From Crotalaria pallida (lineage: Eukaryota; Streptophyta; Magnoliopsida; Fabales; Fabaceae), in contig CM075655.1 in assembly GCA_037953625.1 (NCBI GenBank), positions 124,069,001 to 124,133,000 of the forward strand: a stretch of DNA of 64,000 nt, written 5' to 3'. Numbering within the stretch: position 1 is the first letter of the stretch; the number at the start of each line of letters is the position of its first letter. Below are positions 25,576 to 37,972 of the stretch, piece by piece. The position numbers and the translations under genes are program-made. Under the pieces are notes generated by a model, which saw nothing but the letters and a program-made list of their open reading frames with translations, was not told the DNA's origin and did no database searches.

Positions 25576-25745
25576 ATGATTGAGAGACTTATGTAGAGAA
25601 ATTTACTCATAAATTTATACATAGGATTATAACACATGTTATTTTTTATGTTAAAAACAATAAATAAAAGAACATAAACGACAAATGTCACAATCTTATC
25701 TGTAGGTTTGTGTGCAAATCTCTCTATGTAGGTCTCTTGATTTTT
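25576..25745. mobile_element. Foldback MITE
   Basis: TGATTGAGAGACTTATGTAGAG pairs with CTCTATGTAGGTCTCTTGAT; ACATAGGATTATAACACATG pairs with its partner further in. Confidence 0.55.
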
Positions 25746-26540
25746 TTTCCTCATAGTAGAAAAAAACATCACAAATTCCTATTTATTTTTCTCTTCGAAA
25801 CATCAAAAGCTACACTTTGCAAGAACTTTCCACCACTTTTGACTTTATTTATAAGTGTCGTATTAGCATTTTCTATACTAATATTTTGGATAACGTATAG
25901 GCAATTTAAAATAGAAAATCAACCTTAAAATATGATGTATTTAAAATTAAACGGTTAATCTTTTTTTTTTTTTTAATTTTTCAATATTAACTTTACACTC
26001 TTGCTACTAGTCGGTATCTTTGTTCTGTGCTTTTGATTTGCACTTTAGACTCTATAATTGTTTGCACCATGAGTATATCTTATGCTCTCATAGGCTTGGG
26101 AATGGAACTTTTTTCTTATAAAAAAACTTTGCACTTTTAGGTTGCTTCTCCTTTTATATGTTGTTCTTAGGGTAATGAATAACAAAATCATATATATATT
26201 ATTTTTCTTAAGCTCGTCCTTTAAGACCGAGCATAAGAAGCTCAAATAAAGTATCTCTAAATTAAAAACTTAAATATCTGAAACTTTAAGAAGTCTCACT
26301 TGTTGTTCCTCATCCTTATTTCCTATTTCTTGGTCCTTTTATATTTGTCACTTATGACTGGAGTTAAACAAATCCATGCATATAAATATTATGTTTCTTT
26401 AATTTCAATTATTTCACTACTCTTAAGTATAATAAAGAGCTGTTGATTGATTATTTAAAAAAAAAAAAAGAGCTGTTGATTAGTTTGCGAACCTGATCCG
26501 TATAAAGACAGTTTGTGATCTTAAAAAAAAATAAAAAATA

Positions 26541-26727
26541 CACCAACGTGGGGTTGGTCAAGTGGTAGCTCACTTGATCCCTTAACCAACTGATCTCGAG
26601 TTCGAGCCTTGGGTATGGAGCAACCCCCGCTGGGAGACCCCTACCGCTTAGTGCGAGCTCACTTTGGTCGAACCGGATGAGTCAAATTCTGGGTAAACCA
26701 GATACGGGTACCGGTTGGTGTAAAAAA
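26541..26727 (+). mobile_element. tRNA-derived SINE (most complete copy)
   Basis: A box region TTGGTCAAGTGGTAGCTCAC, B box CTCGAGTTCGAGCC, then GGGAGACCCCTACCGCTTAG and the end ACCGGTTGGTGTA followed by A10. A short AAAAAATAC(A) repeat flanks it. Relatives at 843 and 5583. Confidence 0.8.
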
Positions 26728-26886
26728 AAAAATACAGTACTTAGTTTTCAGTTAGTAACTACATCATTAAAGCAGTTATCATATCATTTTTTTTACCCGT
26801 TTCTAATGATATTATGCTTATTAAAAAAAAAGGCAAGTAACTAAATGAATGGCAAGCACTATCAAGTCAAACTAAGATACAAAATC

Positions 26887-27244
26887 TTTATTAAATAAGT
26901 ACATATATTGGAGGGAAAAAAATCAAAGAAAACAATCTATACAGTATACAATATAATAGATACCATGGAGATACACCTAGCTAGCTAGCTTGCTAGTTAA
27001 CTTAAGACTAGGCTTCTCAAATCGAATTACCCTTTTTTTCCTCTCCTTCCACAAAATACAAATTAAAGACCGGGGAATATAAAAGTGGCGAAAATTGTTT
27101 TCTTTTGATGATATATAGTAGTAATAGTAATAGTAGTAACAACAAATTAAAGCACCTTGGATGGTTCTTCTTCCTATCTATATTTATAGCAATATTATTA
27201 ATTACTATATGGAAGGAAGGAAGGAAGGAAGTTCGTTTAATTAA
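26887..27244 (-). terminator. 3' UTR with CU-rich tract and possible poly(A) signal of the BEL1-like gene
   Basis: Immediately after the stop codon the transcript would carry a (TTCC)5 pyrimidine tract (27231-27211). An AATAAA on the - strand lies at 26892-26887, about 350 nt past the stop, and is a reasonable polyadenylation signal. Both are seen in the sequence; their use is inferred. Confidence 0.4.
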
Positions 27245-30200
27245 TTAAATGCCCCCAAAGTCTCTTACAGAGAAAGGTGTTGTTTTCTCGGGCATGTTCC
27301 CTGCGTGGCGTAGCCCTAGAGTAAGTGACACGTCACCGGCGGTGGTCCCAAATCTAATAAGAGTGGATCCAATGTCAGCATTAGCACCACCACCTGCAGA
27401 GACCCCTACTGTCCCATAATCAGCCCCTGCTACCGTGCTGCCGAGTCGACACGTGTCATCACTTGCCATTGATCTGTGTGGGGGCAGGTCTGAATCGAAG
27501 CACTGAGACACTGGTGGTGGCGCCACCTCAGAGCTGGGAGTGGTGGTGGTGTTGTTGTTGATCATGGCTATGGCTGTGGTGGTGGTAGCAGAGGCTTGGT
27601 TTTCCGAGAAGGCTTGTCTATTGAATGCAACGAGTGAAGGGTCGCTTTCATTATTAGGATTTGATGTTGCTGGTGGTGGCGCTGTTGTTGCTGTTGATGT
27701 TGAAGCAGCTGCTGCGGTTGGAGTTTGTGCTTGTTGTTGGCCACTGTTGCTGTTGTTGATGCTTTGATTCATAATGTCTCTCTCTTCTGAACCACCCTCT
27801 GCTTCTTTAAGTTCTTGTTGGTACATATCTTCTACCATAGGTTTCCACAACCGGACCCTGGCATTAATGAACCAATTTGATACCTGCAGGCCACGAATTC
27901 AACAAACACGTTCAAACCATCCAACTCCTAACTCCTCACTATATATGCATATATTCACATCTATCCATCATACATGCAATTTTAATGCCATTCAAGAATG
28001 TGTTCTACCTGTTAATGTTACTTGCATAAGAAAACCAATAATAAATACACATCATTTTTCTCTAAAAATGTAAAACATACATATTTTAATAAAAAAATTT
28101 ATTACATTTAAATTCTTAAAAAGCATTTTAAGAGCACTAGTCAACATTTATCTTCATGTATTTATATTACTCCTTAGATTTTTAATATAATACATCTCGA
28201 AGAAAAAATTCATATTCACCAAAAAAAATTGATTAATTTGTTATTAGTATTGAAAATATGAAGATTTAATATATGTTTTCATTTTTTTTTAATTTTAATT
28301 ATAAATACTTTAAAAAATATTAAATAAATAAAAATATCTATAAAAGAAATAACTACCATTAAAAATTGGAATGAAATGTCATATATAAGATAAAAATGAA
28401 ATTGTCAAAAAGGAAGTATACTACTATTTACATCAATCCCTGTATAAGTCCTACAAAGTATTACTCCTAGTACATCCTACCGAAACGGGGAGGAAAGGGT
28501 TAAGTGAAAGGCTAGCTAGCATTTGTGACATTTGAAGCAATGATTATATCTAGTTAGTAGGCAGTGTCAACATATACGGAATTACTATAGTATGTATGGT
28601 TGCTAGAAATTTAATCTGCATGAACACCGACATTATTTGAGATAGGACTGATAGATTTATATCTTGTGTAGTGTATGACAAGGACACATGAGTTCAATAC
28701 TTAATTAATAATGACCTTGGGTTTATTGTTTCATAAATATTGGCACTAGAAGAAAATGCCACAGATATACCAAAAAAGAAAAAGAAATTAAGGAAAGGAC
28801 ACAGAAAAGCTTCCTTTCTACTCATGATTAATTAGTACAGTATTGTTTGTATTCCCGTGCATAACTCTGATTAGGTACCGAGGTATCTTCTCAGTGGTGT
28901 GACACAGGACAGTGAAATGACAGATTATAGATAATTTGATTAAATGTACCAGCAACTTAGATACAACTATTCATCAGCAGTTTCGTCTTAATTAGTAGAA
29001 GGGACAATGCTTTGTAGCTAGTACTACTGGTTTGTATGACCTTATTATAGGAGTCAAGTCATCCCCTATTCACCAACCATATGTTTTTGTCTAAGCTATC
29101 ACATAACAACTACTCCTATTTTTTTTTCTACAGAAAACAATGAAAATAATTTTTTTTTCTACTCCTTAAATATGAAAAATAGAAAGTATTATTACATAGG
29201 TATAAGCATGAATAGGTACTTTTTAAAATATATATATATATATATATATCATTTTATTATTTATAAGAATAAAAATAGAGTTACTTATGAAAATAATCAA
29301 ATTTTTATAATTGAAGTATCTTTCAAGGCAAAGTTATGCAATGTCTTATGCATCCCACAGTTATAATGTGGATAAAAAGAAAATATTAATGTTTGGCATA
29401 AACAATTTTGTTATATATTCATTTTAGCTAAGAGATATAATATAATTTAATTTTCACACAAATATATATGAACCTTGTTGTGTATTTTGATACTCGGTTG
29501 TATGCTGATTAATGAATTTCTTTTGTTTGCTGTTAAAAAAAATATATGTATATATAATGTTTTAACCATATTTTGCAATTAACTTTTTTTTTCTGCATAT
29601 AAATGGCATTACCGGAGGTGATGAACTTCATCATCTCTAAAGAGTACTCATTTATTTCTCATATTTATGTATCCTTTGTGTAGTTGGCTGAAGCCAATTG
29701 ATATGAGAGAGAAAAAGGAGTGACAGGGATAAAGAGCGTTGATTCGAAAACAGCAAACTTTCATGTCTCATTGCCTCTGTACTTACTCTGCTATATATTT
29801 AAATTTCAGAATTTATGTCATGAAGTAAAAGATTCCAAAGTAAATAAAAACACAGAAAAGAATGGTTTTTTTTTTAAAGGTAAAAATTAAAAAAAGAGAG
29901 AGATTTTATTTTTCTTTTTCTGGTATGAGTGAAACAAAAACAAAAAAGAGTGGAGGAGGTGAACAATAATAACACCCACGTTTCCACTTAGAGAAAGACA
30001 AGAGACCAGAGAACCAAAACCCAAAATGATGTAAGTTGCATCTGAACTTACTGCTGGTCCCTTTTCTTGCTTCCATGATCATGTGTTTCTCTTTTCTTTT
30101 TTTTTTTTTTTTTTTTTCTCTTTTTCCAATTGTAACTAGTCTTTGTCGATGTGGGCCGTGTGAGTAATTAATTTAATCACAGAGAGGGGGTAGCTAAATA

Positions 30201-33200
30201 TTTGTCTCTAATGTAATGTGGAAAGCTAAGATTGGAAGATTGGACGAACCTGATTTCTCGATAGCCCTGTCTGTCTTGCCAACAGATGCTTATCTGCATC
30301 GCTTGGATACCTGAGAAAGAGACCAGAAAATGACATCAGAGTCCTTGCCTTTACCTTAACCGTATAATGAGACACCAAGCTTTCTGTATCCCCCTAGCTC
30401 TGTTTCAAACCTTTCTTTCTTTCTTTCCCTTCATGGGGCGTGAGAATCTAAGAGAAAATAAAGAAAGAAAGAAAAGAAAAGATCTATGTCCCTCCCTCCT
30501 TACTGCTATTGCAGCAAATAAAGTGGATCACTGTACACACTGACCACTGTTTCCACTTTATCTCCCTTTAATCAGTTAATCTAATTAGTGGTTTGTGATT
30601 TTTATTATTACGGATGTTGAAAGAGATCAGAGAAAGATACCAAGAAATTGAAGTTAAAGCAGTGATACTATAGTCTATATATGTGTCTTTACATAAACCT
30701 TTTCGCTGGCCAAGACAACATTCAAGGACACTGCAATTTTTACTGTATTATTACTGTTGCTCTAAACGATCATGCAGACTTAAAATAATCGCTTTTAGAT
30801 TCTCTCTTTCCTTCTGCCACTCCTTCACCTTTTTCTCTTTTTAATTAACAGAAACCCTGCTGCTTTTTCCTAGTTTCTAGCTAATAATGATCACATTATC
30901 TATCGTATTATTGTTTTTTTCTCCTTTTTAATTATACTCCCCCCTATCCTATTTATAAGATTCGATTTTTTAAAAGTGGATAAATTTGTTAGTGACATTA
31001 TAAACGTGAGAATTTGATATACTTTTTCAAAACTAACTCTATAATTATTATTGGAACTCTAAAAAATGTTGACTTAATAGAGGTGTTGGTGGAAAGAATT
31101 AATTAAATGCTACTAAAAATTGAAAAGAGATCTTATAAATAAGACCAAAATAAAAACCTATAAGAGTCTTATAAATAGGACCAGAGGGAGTATTTGTTGG
31201 CTTGTTGGTACATCTTGTATCATTAAGACATACCATCATCCTTTATTTCCACGTGTAACTCGTGTATTATTATGTAAGGTTTGGGATATCCATAAATTAT
31301 TTTCTGTAACAATGTTATTGTAGAATTGAATTTGACAGCTTTTAAAATAAAAAATCGACTCTATTTCTCACCTATTTTCCATTTTTTTTATCTATATATA
31401 TATATAGAGTATAAAGATTCTCCCCATTTTCTTCCCTAATTTCTTGTTTAATTCACTTACCTAATGATTATTATGTTTATAAGAGTAATATTTAATTTAA
31501 TATTTTAACTTATTATTAAATTATTCAATATTTAAGATCTTGTAAATTTTCTGAAAAATAGATTAAATATTGAGTCACGTACAAAAGTCCTAAAAATACA
31601 TTAAAAAAATAAAGGACGACTCTAAATAATGTATTTCTTCTTTCAATTTTTTTAAGCCCCAACTTCACTATAAATCAAATAATAATTTAAATATTTAAAA
31701 TAACATATACTTACCCAAAAATAACTCTTATCATTACTTTGTATCTCAAATAGTGCCTGAGTTGAGTATTTTGTAACTTAATTATGTTGTGGGTACCTTT
31801 ATACTCACTACAATATATAATAGGATAATAGGCTTATAAAATAAAATAAATAAATAAAAGTGAATAGGTATACAAAATTGTGTCGAGAAAATGTTGCCCC
31901 AAATCATTTTTCTATATAATTAACTCAACAATGATGTTCTAATATGATCTTATTTTCACCTACTATTTATACATACCTTATAAAAAGAAAAGAATTTCTA
32001 ATTGAATTTAAAAAATCAATTGAATAGATGATTGATGATTTTTTTATACTTTGTCCGTTCCTATCTATAAATCACTATTTTAAAGATTTGTTTATTCATC
32101 GTTCAAGAAAAAAAAATTTGTTTATTCATAAGCATAAATCACTTTAAAATATCTAAACAACATTAAATAAGTTATATTAAATAGTATATCCTTAATGGTT
32201 CCATTCTTTATTTCAGATTTAAATAAGATTTTTTACTTTTCTCATAATAGTGACTACATAAATCTAGGTGATATTTAATTTTAAGTAGATAAATGATAAA
32301 TCAACCTACAAATCAAAAAATTGATATGTATGTGTCATTTGCTAACCAATTAATAGTAATTAAGTGACACATGTTACACTTTTTTTTATCATGTAGATTG
32401 ATTTGTAAGTCTATAAATCATTTTTGTTTTAAATATGGATAAATTAAAAAAATTGATATGTGTTTTGAGAAATTTAAAAGTAGTAATATCTTTAACTATT
32501 TTTTTTTAGAAAATAATATATGCACTGACAGTGTAAAGATTTTTACACTGTCAGAATATCATCCATCGTTGATGGGTTAGCAATGATCGACTTACAAATA
32601 AAAATAATTTGTATGGATGGTGGATGATACACCGACAATGTAAAATTTTTTATAGTATTAATGCACATATATTAAACTCTTTTTTTTTTTTCACACAAGT
32701 GAATTAGTTTAAAGTAAGTAGTAAATATAGGATGAAATTACCTAATGGATAATTAATGATTAAAGTTGAGTGAAAAAAAATGGTGGCCCCAAAAAATACT
32801 CCTAGCATGGTCAATTAAAATAACGGGAGAGAAGGAAAAACGTACGGGTGAAGAAAATGCTCGAAAAGCCAGGCTCTCAAAATGTTGACAGATCGTTCAG
32901 GCAACCCTCTTTGTGGTCTCCATGCTTCTTGTTCCATCATCCCCATTTGATGGAATGCTCTCTGCTGCCTTAGGCTTTGTTCAAGCATCTTAAGCCTTGG
33001 TGTCTCTCCCTTTGTCAATCCTGATGAACCAGCCCCATCTTTCTCTCCAAGCACCTCGCAACTGTGCTTCAATTGTGCTGATATTGCATCCTTCAGACAC
33101 CTGAAATGCCTTGACATTGCTTTCTGCGCCAGTGCAGTGTATGGCACTGCCGCTCCGAAACCCATCACCAGGTCAAATGAGTTCACTACCATTTGCATTT

Positions 33201-35704
33201 GTTCGCAGTAGTGGTTGTATCTCCGGTCAACCTGATATATAATAATAAAACCAAAACTAACTTTATTACTGTATAGTTAAAATCTAAATCTTCAAAGGCT
33301 CACTATATCTTGAATCGTGGATGATCTTGACTCGAACATACTATTACTTTCAAACAAGGGTATATGTGGTTAAACCAAAATAAATGTATATTCATGATGA
33401 GAGTAGAATATAGTACCTGCATGTTCTCATTTACTCATTCATTAATGAGGATTGTGAAAAGGTGGATTGAACCAACTTATTAATCAATGAAAGCAATACA
33501 CATACTGTATGTCCAATAAATATATATTTGAATTAACTTATGTAAATATTGGAATATAAGCTTATATATTACACTTTCCCCTTCCTCGATGTAAGACTCT
33601 ATTGTAAGCTTTTGTTAGCTAGTTATATTGATAAGATCGTATTCTAATTTTTAATATTTTATTACTTTTTTTCACAAACACTTTATTTATTCAATATTTT
33701 TTAGAGTCGGAATAATAATTATATTCTTAATCTTGGAAAAGTATGACAAATATTTATATTTTCAATATTATTAATAATATTAACTAACTTACTTAAAAGT
33801 CATAAATTCTACTAAAAAATTCTAATTCTTATGAAAGAGTCTTATATTAAAAGATGCAGGGTGTAATTACTTTATTAATTATAGTTGGATGGAGTACTAG
33901 ACTAGGCAGAAAATGATGTTCTAATTGAAGTATTTTAATTTGGTGAAAGTGTGCATCTAGAGGGGGAAATAACTCAGCCTAGAAGGTGTATAAAACTATA
34001 AATATTTGAATCCAGGAATATATGCATTAATTTATATATATATATATATATTCATGAGAATGAAGAATATCCTTGGTTGATTTCTTTTCCCACTTAGCAA
34101 TTGATAGGATTGACGGCATAAACAGAATTTAAAAAGAAAAGACATAATTTTATTTATAAATATAATATAAAAAAGAAACGCTGGATCCTTTTTTCCGGTC
34201 AACTGAGATATGATAACAATGGCTTTCACTGCAATATTGCTGGTATGATATGATGGGAATGGATCTGTAAGGTAGAAGTGGGCATTGATAACAACTTGGT
34301 ACGTAATTTAGATATGGTGAATGAGTGGCTTTCTTGCTTCTGTTGCGGTCTTTCTCAACAATCAGAAGGGACGTCGCTTCTTGATGGACGTATTCTCCTA
34401 ATGGGTGGTTACTCTCATGGTTTTCACCAAACTAAGAAACCAAAACTACTATATTAAAATCAGCCCCACCAATCAAATCACAAGATTAAAATAATGATTT
34501 TATATAAATACTATTAAATAAATGAACAAATCCCTCCCAACAGAAACCAACTGATCCTAGCTATGCAATGCAACCCTACTCTAGTACTGTTACTATACCA
34601 GCCGGCTTTTTTCCTTTCTTAGTTTTATTTTTTTTTTAAAATAAAAAATTAAATAGTCCAAGGATACCGGCCGGAGAACCGTGTGTTTTATTGTCCCTAT
34701 TGTTTTATCAAATTTAATAATGTAATCATTAATTAATCAAAGGAGTAAATAAATTACAAGGAAAAATTGATATTGGGGGACCTTGACTCTTGAATGATGA
34801 GAGAGGTGTAAGAGAGAGAAGAGAAGAGAAAGGATTACATGCCTCATCAAGCATTGATAGAAGTTTGACCTTCCTTCTCTGATGCTCAATCCTATCTGCC
34901 GCTGACAAAGTTGTAGCTGGAGGAGGAGGATGATCTTTTGATGATGACGAATTAGAAGGACCGCCGCCACCGCCACAGGTGTTTGAATTATTAGGGTTTG
35001 AATTCTGTCTACTGAACTTGGTCTTCTTAAACTGACCCCTCCCAACACTACAAAACTCTTCAAGCAATTCTTGTGCAGCTTTAACATACTTTGAGTTTCT
35101 CAGAACATTTACAACACCTAAGGTTGATGATGATGATGCTCCAAACCCAACGTGATGTCCTTGGTGTACCATGGCACCTTGTAAATGCAATGCCTGCTGC
35201 TGCTGCTGCTGATGATGATGATGAGGATGACCACCACCACCACCACCAATGTTCTTGTACTGATACTGAGCCGCCGAAGATGAAGAGGAAGAAGCACCTC
35301 CATGTGGTTGATTGTAATATAGAAAACCACTTTCCCCCATTCTCAATTCTTCAGCTTTAGCTGCTTCCAAGTGCTGCAAAGAAGAGGACAGTGACAATGA
35401 AAGACCTTGACCTTCCACAACCCCACCAGGAGGGGCAGTGGTACCTACTTCTTCAGTAGTACTGTGATGATGATGATGATGATCAGGAACCCATGTGAAT
35501 TGACCAAAAGACCCTCCTGCTCCGGAACCAAAACCTTGAAGATGGTTAGGAGAAGGGTTGGGGAGTAACATGTGGAGAGTGGAAGAGGTTGAGTTAGGAG
35601 GAGGAGGTGGAGGTGGTGGAGAAGGAGATCTTGTTTGAGGGTTCATGAGAAAAAGTTGCATGGCTTGATGAGCAGCTGAGTCTGCTGCATTAATGCTTGG
35701 AATC

Positions 35705-35739
<35 letters not shown>

Positions 35740-36327
35740 GTTGTTGTTGCTGTTGTTGTTTTGATGATGATTCTTTGTTGAATCCCCCAACGGTCCCAAA
35801 CCAGTTATTACGCCTTGTCTGCTGCTACCGTACCATTCGCTACCACTGGCCACTGGCTGAGGCCTTGAAGACCGAAACGTCGCCGTCATCGCTTGCTGCT
35901 GTTGCTGCTCCAACAATTCAGCGGCCGTGGCTCCGGCATGAGGAAAATTAAACATCTCTGACAGCATCCCGGCTGTTTCATAAACCGGCAAACCTCCAGG
36001 TTCTTCTTCATCTATCCCAACTAATGGCGGCGGCGGCGGTGGTGGGACTGGTGCTGGGTCGAAGCCTTGCTGTTGCAACCTCATCTTGTCCCTCCCGATC
36101 TGATGTTGGTGTTGGTCCGTGGCTCTCTCGAACCCATTGGGGAAGGGGAAGATTCCTTGTTGATGATAATCTTGGGACATAGAATTGGAACAAGATTCAC
36201 TACCTGATGCCTTCTCCTCCTCCTCCTCCTCCTCCTCCTCCAAGAAGAAGATCGAAAATGAATGGTGTGTCTTTGAGTTAGAGAAAATGGTAGTACTTGG
36301 AAGTGGTGTTGTTGTTGCTATTACCAT
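27245..36327 (-). CDS. BLH2/BLH4: BEL1-like TALE homeodomain transcription factor, SAW1/SAW2 (BLH2/BLH4) type (4 exons)
   Basis: Exons read 36327-34843, 33231-32846, 30310-30250 and 27883-27245 (stop TAA at 27247-27245), giving 856 residues; the Arabidopsis relative is about 740. The start is the first ATG after an in-frame TAG 24 nt upstream; MSQDYHQQ at residue 50 is an alternative start. In order: [14 protein letters not shown] near the N-terminus; low-complexity Pro, Gln, Ser and a His run (about residues 197-207); ZIBEL-like GLSLSLSS at 308; SKY box (S412-K-Y) with [15 protein letters not shown] domain from about 478 to 550; homeodomain from about 600 to 660, with the proline-tyrosine-proline loop extension (HPYPSDADK) and recognition helix WFINARVR at 648-655; C-terminal [14 protein letters not shown]. 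The 61-nt third exon within the homeodomain is typical of the family. BELL proteins pair with KNOX proteins and act in the nucleus; SAW1/SAW2 restrain leaf-margin growth in Arabidopsis. Intron 1 needs a GC donor. Confidence 0.95.
28175..28420. mobile_element. Decayed family A MITE in BEL1-like intron 3
   Basis: Contains TTAGTATTGAAAATATGAAGATTTAATA-like body, a central AAATATTAAATAAA and the right-end words CATTAAAAATTGGAATGA and AAGGAAGTA. Strongly diverged. Confidence 0.4.
30937..31190. mobile_element. Stowaway-like MITE (family A) in BEL1-like intron 2
   Basis: 254 bp between TA duplications, starting CTCCCCCCTATCCTATTTAT and ending AATAGGACCAGAGGGAG, with the full family A body. Confidence 0.85.
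32288..32428. mobile_element. Foldback MITE in BEL1-like intron 2
   Basis: AAATGATAAATCAACCTACAAATC pairs with the inverted right end GATTTGTAAGTCTATAAATCAT; GTGTCA motifs sit inside both arms. Confidence 0.5.
32518..32671. mobile_element. TGCACTGACAGTGTAA MITE in BEL1-like intron 2
   Basis: Starts TATATGCACTGACAGTGTAA with an internal hairpin (CTGACAGTGTAAA/TTTACACTGTCAG) and ends with CCGACAATGTAAAA and TAATGCACATATA in inverse. ATCATCCA / TGGATGAT blocks pair inside. I associate this terminus with legume genomes. Confidence 0.65.
33580..33896. mobile_element. Decayed family A MITE in BEL1-like intron 1
   Basis: Family words in order: TAATTTTTAATATTTTATTAC, CAAACACTTTATTTATTCAATA, TTTTTTAGAGTCGGAATAATAA; ends GTTGGATGGAGTA. 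Confidence 0.5.
35700..35760. repeat. His-coding trinucleotide repeat in BEL1-like exon 1
   Basis: A run of ATG/GAT on the + strand is read on the - strand as CAT/CAC (His) followed by AAC (Asn). Other short repeats in the same exon encode Glu (9 in a row), Gln and Pro. Confidence 0.85.
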
Positions 36328-36809
36328 ATTAAATTCTTGCTTCTTCTTCTACTTCTTCTCATCATCGTCGTCGTCATCTCCTTTCTTTTGCCCCCTTCAC
36401 CTAATTATTATTGTTATTATTATTACCACTGTCCAATAATTGAATTATTGATGATTAGTAATAATAATTAAGGATCAGCTCCAAAATAAGCATATCCAAC
36501 AAACATACACTGATATACATATATATAATTGAAGTCAATTATATATTGCATCAATAGATTTAGATATAGAGAGTGGAAATTTAGGAAAGAAATATATATA
36601 AGTATATGTAGCAGATAGAAAACAAAGCGTGAAAGAGAGAGTAGAAGATATATTATATAGAGTTAGTGATCAAAAGAGGAAGAATAAACTAACAAGGGAT
36701 ATATAGGCGGCATAGGCCCCCTCTCCTTTCTTCTCAACATCTAAATGTTAAATTTTGCTTTTTATCATTTTCAGCTTTGCTCATCATCTCTCTCTTTCTT
36801 GCTCACACC

Positions 36810-36832
36810 ATATATATATATATTATATATTA

Positions 36833-36870
<38 letters not shown>
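36810..36870. repeat. (TA)n microsatellite in the BEL1-like leader
   Basis: Interrupted TA tract of about 60 bp within the predicted 5' leader. Confidence 0.9.
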
Positions 36871-36873
<3 letters not shown>

Positions 36874-37283
36874 GTAGTAGTATGCACATATATACATGTA
36901 TACCTCTTAGAGCTGCAGAGTTTGAAAGGATGTGAAGCTCTCAGATATCGTTTTCCCTTGTGTGATTCTGAAAGCTTAGCTTAGCTTCTTCTACGATTCC
37001 CTTCACTCTCTTAGCACACACACTCTCTTGTCGCCTGTCGTCTCTTTCTTTCCTTGTCTTTCTCTTTGTTGCTGTTCAGTGTGTGTGTGAATTTTTTTTT
37101 TTTTTTTGTTTTTCAATCACCTTCCGGAGAGAAATATAAAGTGGAAGTTACAAATGAAATATAAAATAGTAATTTATAGTATAAGAAAGGAGGGTAGGCT
37201 AGGCTAGACTAGGCTTGGGTTGGGTTGGGTTGGGGGAACTGATGATATCATACTTTGTCTCTCAAATGAACAGAGGAGTGATA

Positions 37284-37288
37284 GAGAG

Positions 37289-37318
<30 letters not shown>
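37284..37318. repeat. (GA)n tract in the BEL1-like leader
   Basis: Reads as CT repeats in the transcript sense, about 85 nt after the predicted TATA box. Confidence 0.9.
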
Positions 37319-37319
<1 letters not shown>

Positions 37320-37819
37320 GGGAAAGGGAAGCGGTCGCTTTTCTTATTTCTTCTTCTCCTCTCTTCACCTCTTCCTTTTAGTTTTTTCCCCACCAATAAT
37401 GTCTTTATATATGCTTTTTTATCTTTATATTGCTTGCTACCCATTCGCGCAATTCATCATACATATATAGTTCACGATACAAATATATATATATATATAT
37501 ATATTTATTTTTACTTTCTCCTGTTTTTATAATAAATCATCTTTAACTACATCACATTGACAAAGATTAAAAAAAATAGTTATATTTTTTTACTCTTTAA
37601 TAATATTTATGTTAATATTATAATTTTATTTTTTGTGAACCTTTATTAGAGATTTTACAAGTACATGTTAATGAACAACATACAAATAACAAAATAATAA
37701 TAATAATTGCATTGTATAAAAATAAAAAATAATTTATAAATTAGATCATAAAATTACTATAAAATGTGACTTATAAATAGAAACGAATGAAAATATAAAA
37801 TAAAAGAAATTAAATTTAT

Positions 37820-37950
37820 TCGATCTTTGCCGTAGGCATGGAAAAGACTTTGTTGGTAGAGGCAAAACTCACTTCGGTGATCTCTACACCTCGGAGGGGA
37901 TTAGTCTTTGGCTGTCGGCTGGGGATACCCTTGGTGTAAAAAAAATAATA
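37820..37950 (+). mobile_element. Retroposon (SINE-like) with perfect 22-bp target duplication
   Basis: The 131-bp body ends GATACCCTTGGTGTA plus an A-rich tail. A 22-bp direct repeat starting AAATAAAAGAAATTA lies at 37798-37819 and 37951-37972 without mismatch. No clear A and B boxes, so it may be a 5'-shortened copy; an older relative is at 3885. Confidence 0.75.
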
Positions 37951-37972
37951 AAATAAAAGAAATTAAATTTAT

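Larger units (their letters stand above)
36328..37430 (-). promoter_or_regulatory. Promoter and 5' leader of the BEL1-like gene
   Basis: Reading the - strand, two TATA-like boxes occur: ATATAAAG at about 37402-37412 and AATATAAAG at about 37423-37431. A purine-rich stretch and a (CT)n tract (37318-37284) follow, as in many plant leaders. An (AT)n tract (36870-36810) lies about 500 bp before the ATG. A donor-like AAGAG|GTATAC near 36905 suggests a possible leader intron, but no acceptor stands out. Transcription probably starts near 37370; this is inferred from the TATA position only. Confidence 0.5.

Noticed and set aside
32049..32250. GTCCGTTCCTATCTATAAAT as a MITE end
   Set aside because: Body and right end not recognisable; left out as too weak.
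34729..34842. Read-through end of BEL1-like exon 1 as the true C-terminus
   Set aside because: The downstream exons restore the conserved BELL and homeodomain; the read-through tail looks like intron.
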